64,000 bases of DNA, taken from contig NZ_CP025116.1 of NCBI RefSeq assembly GCF_002831625.1, forward strand, positions 62,001 to 126,000. Reading direction: 5' to 3'. The DNA is from Nonlabens sp. MB-3u-79. GTDB lineage: Bacteria > Bacteroidota > Bacteroidia > Flavobacteriales > Flavobacteriaceae. A program made the translations under genes and the position numbers. The notes beneath the pieces were generated by a model. That model was not told the DNA's origin, made no database searches, and saw nothing but the letters and a program-made list of their open reading frames with translations. Positions 61,927-64,000 of the stretch are shown here, one piece after another. How positions within the stretch are numbered: position 1 is the first letter of the stretch; the number at the start of each line of letters is the position of its first letter.

Positions 61927-62799
61927 TTATACAATAATCTTCTTTTTGATTTTGGCATAATATAATCCTAAAATAGTATTTCTATAAAGGTATTCTTTTT
62001 TAAATTTAAAATGAAGATGCCAAAAAGAAGATCCACCTATCTTTCTAATAATTTCATACACTTCACTGACTCCTGCTTTCTGATTAACCATAGTAGCTTG
62101 ATTATCGTGTAATCGAAAGGAGATTAATTTTTCTGTAAGAAAACCAACTTTTCCTGCTTTCATGGCTCTATACCAAAATTCAATATCTAATGCTTGCTTA
62201 AGCTCTTGATCAAACAATCCTACTTTTTTGAAAACCGACTTTCTAATAAGAGTTGTCGGAGGTTCTCCTATTTTATTATGAGGTTCAGATAGTAAATTTT
62301 CATCTCCTAACAATATCTTCCCTTTTACAACAGACTGATCTTTAACGGTTACAACAGACCAATATGAAATTAAATTACCAAATGACTGTACCCAATGCAA
62401 ATGAGATTCTTTGTTATCGTCGTAAATTATATTCCTGTCAGAGGTAACTAGAACGATATCATTATCCTTATTTGCTAGGGCGACCATTTTTGAAACACAA
62501 GTAGGGTGTAACAAATCATCTTGAAATAAAAACTTAATAAACGTACCTTGAGAATTTTCGACACAATTATTCCAATTTGCTCCTATACCGCTAGGTTTGT
62601 GGTTCATTATGGTAACAGGAGACTGGCATCTCTTCTTAAATGCTTTAAGAATAATTAAAGTATCGTCCTGTGAATTATCATCACTAATGATGACCTCTAT
62701 GTTATTGTAGTCTTGAGTTAAGACAGAATCTAATGCCTCTTGAAGAAAGGCGGCACCATTATAGGTAGGTATGCATATGGAAACTAGTGGTTGATTCAT
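61927..62799 (-). CDS. GT2 glycosyltransferase
   Basis: This 290-residue protein has LVSICIPTYNGAAFLQEAL, VIISDDNSQDDTLIIL and the metal motif IKFLFQDDLLHPTC. The acceptor half contains PPTTLIRKSVFKKVGLFD and LDIEFWYRAMKAGK. A 193-bp gap follows it downstream, which may contain a weak promoter. Confidence 0.88.
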   Translation of the reverse strand: MNQPLVSICIPTYNGAAFLQEALDSVLTQDYNNIEVIISDDNSQDDTLIILKAFKKRCQSPVTIMNHKPSGIGANWNNCVENSQGTFIKFLFQDDLLHPTCVSKMVALANKDNDIVLVTSDRNIIYDDNKESHLHWVQSFGNLISYWSVVTVKDQSVVKGKILLGDENLLSEPHNKIGEPPTTLIRKSVFKKVGLFDQELKQALDIEFWYRAMKAGKVGFLTEKLISFRLHDNQATMVNQKAGVSEVYEIIRKIGGSSFWHLHFKFKKEYLYRNTILGLYYAKIKKKIIV

Positions 62800-62808
62800 G
62801 AATGTACT

Positions 62809-63552
62809 TTATTTGTTTTTAAAAATTGAAACCTTTTTGATATTAATTTTAAATCTACCATAATAGTATTTTATTAAATCGATAGTTTCAAAGTTACTTT
62901 TAAAAACAGAAATTTTTTCCTGTTGAAAAATCAAGTCATTATTTAAGCTACTAAATCCTCCATCAGCATAATTTGAAATTGTCAAATCTGTATATTGTTT
63001 AGTAATAGACTTTTTGCAGAACCAGCGTATATTATGATCATAATCAGAATGAATTTTATATTTTAAATTAAAATTACCGATTTTATCAAAAACACTTTTG
63101 TGTAGAAATATAGCCTGGTGACATATATTTTTTGACATTAGCTTTTTAATCGTAAACTCTCCATCATAAAGACCATTAAATCGAGTACTAAAAACATTGC
63201 CGTAAATAACGTCTGTTTTTTGCTTACTTATCGCTTCAGCTACATTCTTTAAAACTTTATCGTCATAAAAAACATCATCGCTACCTAAAAAAAATAAGAA
63301 CTTTCCTTGGGAGATTTTAACTGCTTTATTCATAGCGTCATAGATTCCAGCATCCTTTTTTCTGAAAATTTTTATTTGTGGATTGCCCTCAGCATACGTA
63401 TGAGCTAATTCAAAAGTATTATCACTTGAAAGACCATCCATAATTATCACCTCATAATCATGAAAACTTTGTTCTAAAACACTATCCAGTGCTTTAGAAA
63501 GTAGTTTTTCAGCATTGTAAGTAGGAATAATTATCGTGAAAAATGGCTTCAT
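62809..63552 (-). CDS. WcaE-type GT2 glycosyltransferase
   Basis: This 247-residue protein has FTIIIPTYNAEKLLSKALDS, VIIMDGLSSDNTFELA and FFLGSDDVFYDDKVL. The acceptor block NICHQAIFLHKSVFDKIGNF is shared in type with the gene at 60891. It starts 60 bp after the partial gene at the window end. Confidence 0.87.
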   Translation of the reverse strand: MKPFFTIIIPTYNAEKLLSKALDSVLEQSFHDYEVIIMDGLSSDNTFELAHTYAEGNPQIKIFRKKDAGIYDAMNKAVKISQGKFLFFLGSDDVFYDDKVLKNVAEAISKQKTDVIYGNVFSTRFNGLYDGEFTIKKLMSKNICHQAIFLHKSVFDKIGNFNLKYKIHSDYDHNIRWFCKKSITKQYTDLTISNYADGGFSSLNNDLIFQQEKISVFKSNFETIDLIKYYYGRFKINIKKVSIFKNK

Positions 63553-63612
63553 GGTAAGTCAAAATTGATCTTTTTGCTCAATAAGTAAGAAGTTCTATTA
63601 ATTGAACGCTAC

Positions 63613-63999
63613 TTATTTCAAATAATTAGGTTTATTAAACTTCACAATATTAACGATTCTTAAAACCTTAATAAATATTCTTTGGGAATACTTCATATTT
63701 TTTAAATGTTTATCTATCGAAAATTTTACTTCCCTTAGATACTTTTCCTTATCACTAGACTTTTGACCTGGCCTAATTCTAAAAGCTGCTAATTGTTTTT
63801 TGGTACAATAGAGCGTTTCAAATTCAAAAAACCTTAACCATAGATCAAAATCAGCTGCTACTGAAAAACTTGAATCCAGTTTACTACCTGCTTTTTCCCA
63901 TAAGCTTCTTGACCAAAATGTGGACTCTTGCTGAATAAAAGAGAAGTTTTTAATGTATCTAAATAAATAAAAATAATACTTGGAATACACTGGTGCTCT
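63613..63999 (-). CDS. GT2 glycosyltransferase, C-terminal part, cut by the window end
   Basis: The frame is open to the last base and reads RAPVYSKYYFYLFRYIKN upstream of the first possible start (GTG at 63990), so the N-terminal GT-A half lies beyond the window. The visible part holds FIQQESTFWSRSLWEKAG and SVAADFDLWLRFF, the acceptor half of a family 2 enzyme, and a positively charged C-terminal tail. About 129 residues are visible. Confidence 0.8.
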   Translation of the reverse strand, partial: RAPVYSKYYFYLFRYIKNFSFIQQESTFWSRSLWEKAGSKLDSSFSVAADFDLWLRFFEFETLYCTKKQLAAFRIRPGQKSSDKEKYLREVKFSIDKHLKNMKYSQRIFIKVLRIVNIVKFNKPNYLK

Positions 64000-64000
64000 T

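Noticed and set aside
1..64000. tRNA, rRNA, insertion sequences, prophage, origin
   Set aside because: Gaps were read on both strands; no cloverleaf, transposase, integrase or DnaA-box cluster was recognised. Small structured RNAs cannot be excluded by eye.

Overview
The window looks like a chromosomal segment from a marine Flavobacteriaceae bacterium (Bacteroidota). The signs are: AT-rich DNA, TAnnTTTG promoter boxes instead of sigma70 boxes, a subtilase with a type IX secretion C-terminal domain, a DUF4114 remnant, BT_3928-type DoxX and cyclophilin-FKBP proteins, and a dense set of short dispersed repeats, above all the palindrome CCGCTTTCGCGAAAGCGG. The genus cannot be fixed from sequence alone (Nonlabens or a relative would fit). 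No tRNA, rRNA, CRISPR, phage or insertion sequence was recognised.

Layout. 1-2.5 kb: the end of a TPR/outer-membrane barrel gene and a decayed DUF4114 gene. 2.7-8.9 kb: a tightly packed seven-gene signalling operon on the minus strand (receiver, H-NOX, PAS kinase, FIST/NosP-like protein, second kinase, Hpt, LytTR regulator). This is the most coherent candidate system in the window: two different nitric-oxide-type sensor families, each next to its own histidine kinase, feeding a probable shared phosphorelay. 9-12.4 kb: hemolysin III-like protein, nitronate monooxygenase-like flavoprotein and a secreted subtilase. 12.4-13.7 kb: a repeat region with a 97-bp tandem array and nested hexamers. 13.7-19.2 kb: mnmA, a fasciclin lipoprotein, small conserved genes and rluF. 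19.2-24.4 kb: a TetR / ABC / HlyD / TolC export operon whose ABC ATPase has lost most catalytic motifs. 24.7-37.7 kb: housekeeping (M24-like protein, clpS, prmA, DUF1287, tpiA, a DppB-like permease, DoxX-thioredoxin, PPIase fusion, recQ, KpsF-like isomerase, tatC, AhpD-like).

38.7-64 kb: a large minus-strand surface-polysaccharide locus that runs off the window. It has about fifteen glycosyltransferases, a NeuB-like synthase and a NeuA-HAD fusion for a nonulosonic (sialic-type) acid, an MBOAT/SGNH acylation pair, an acyltransferase 3 and two large GT-B-like proteins. A 225-bp repeat array at 37.7-38.7 kb separates it from the convergent tatC operon.

A second theme is repeat invasion of coding sequence. 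The 18-bp palindrome sits in frame inside nine genes. The hexamer of the 97-bp array encodes a serine run inside one glycosyltransferase, and a 75-bp repeat is tandemly triplicated in frame inside another. Functional calls rest on motif recognition by eye; no database search was run.
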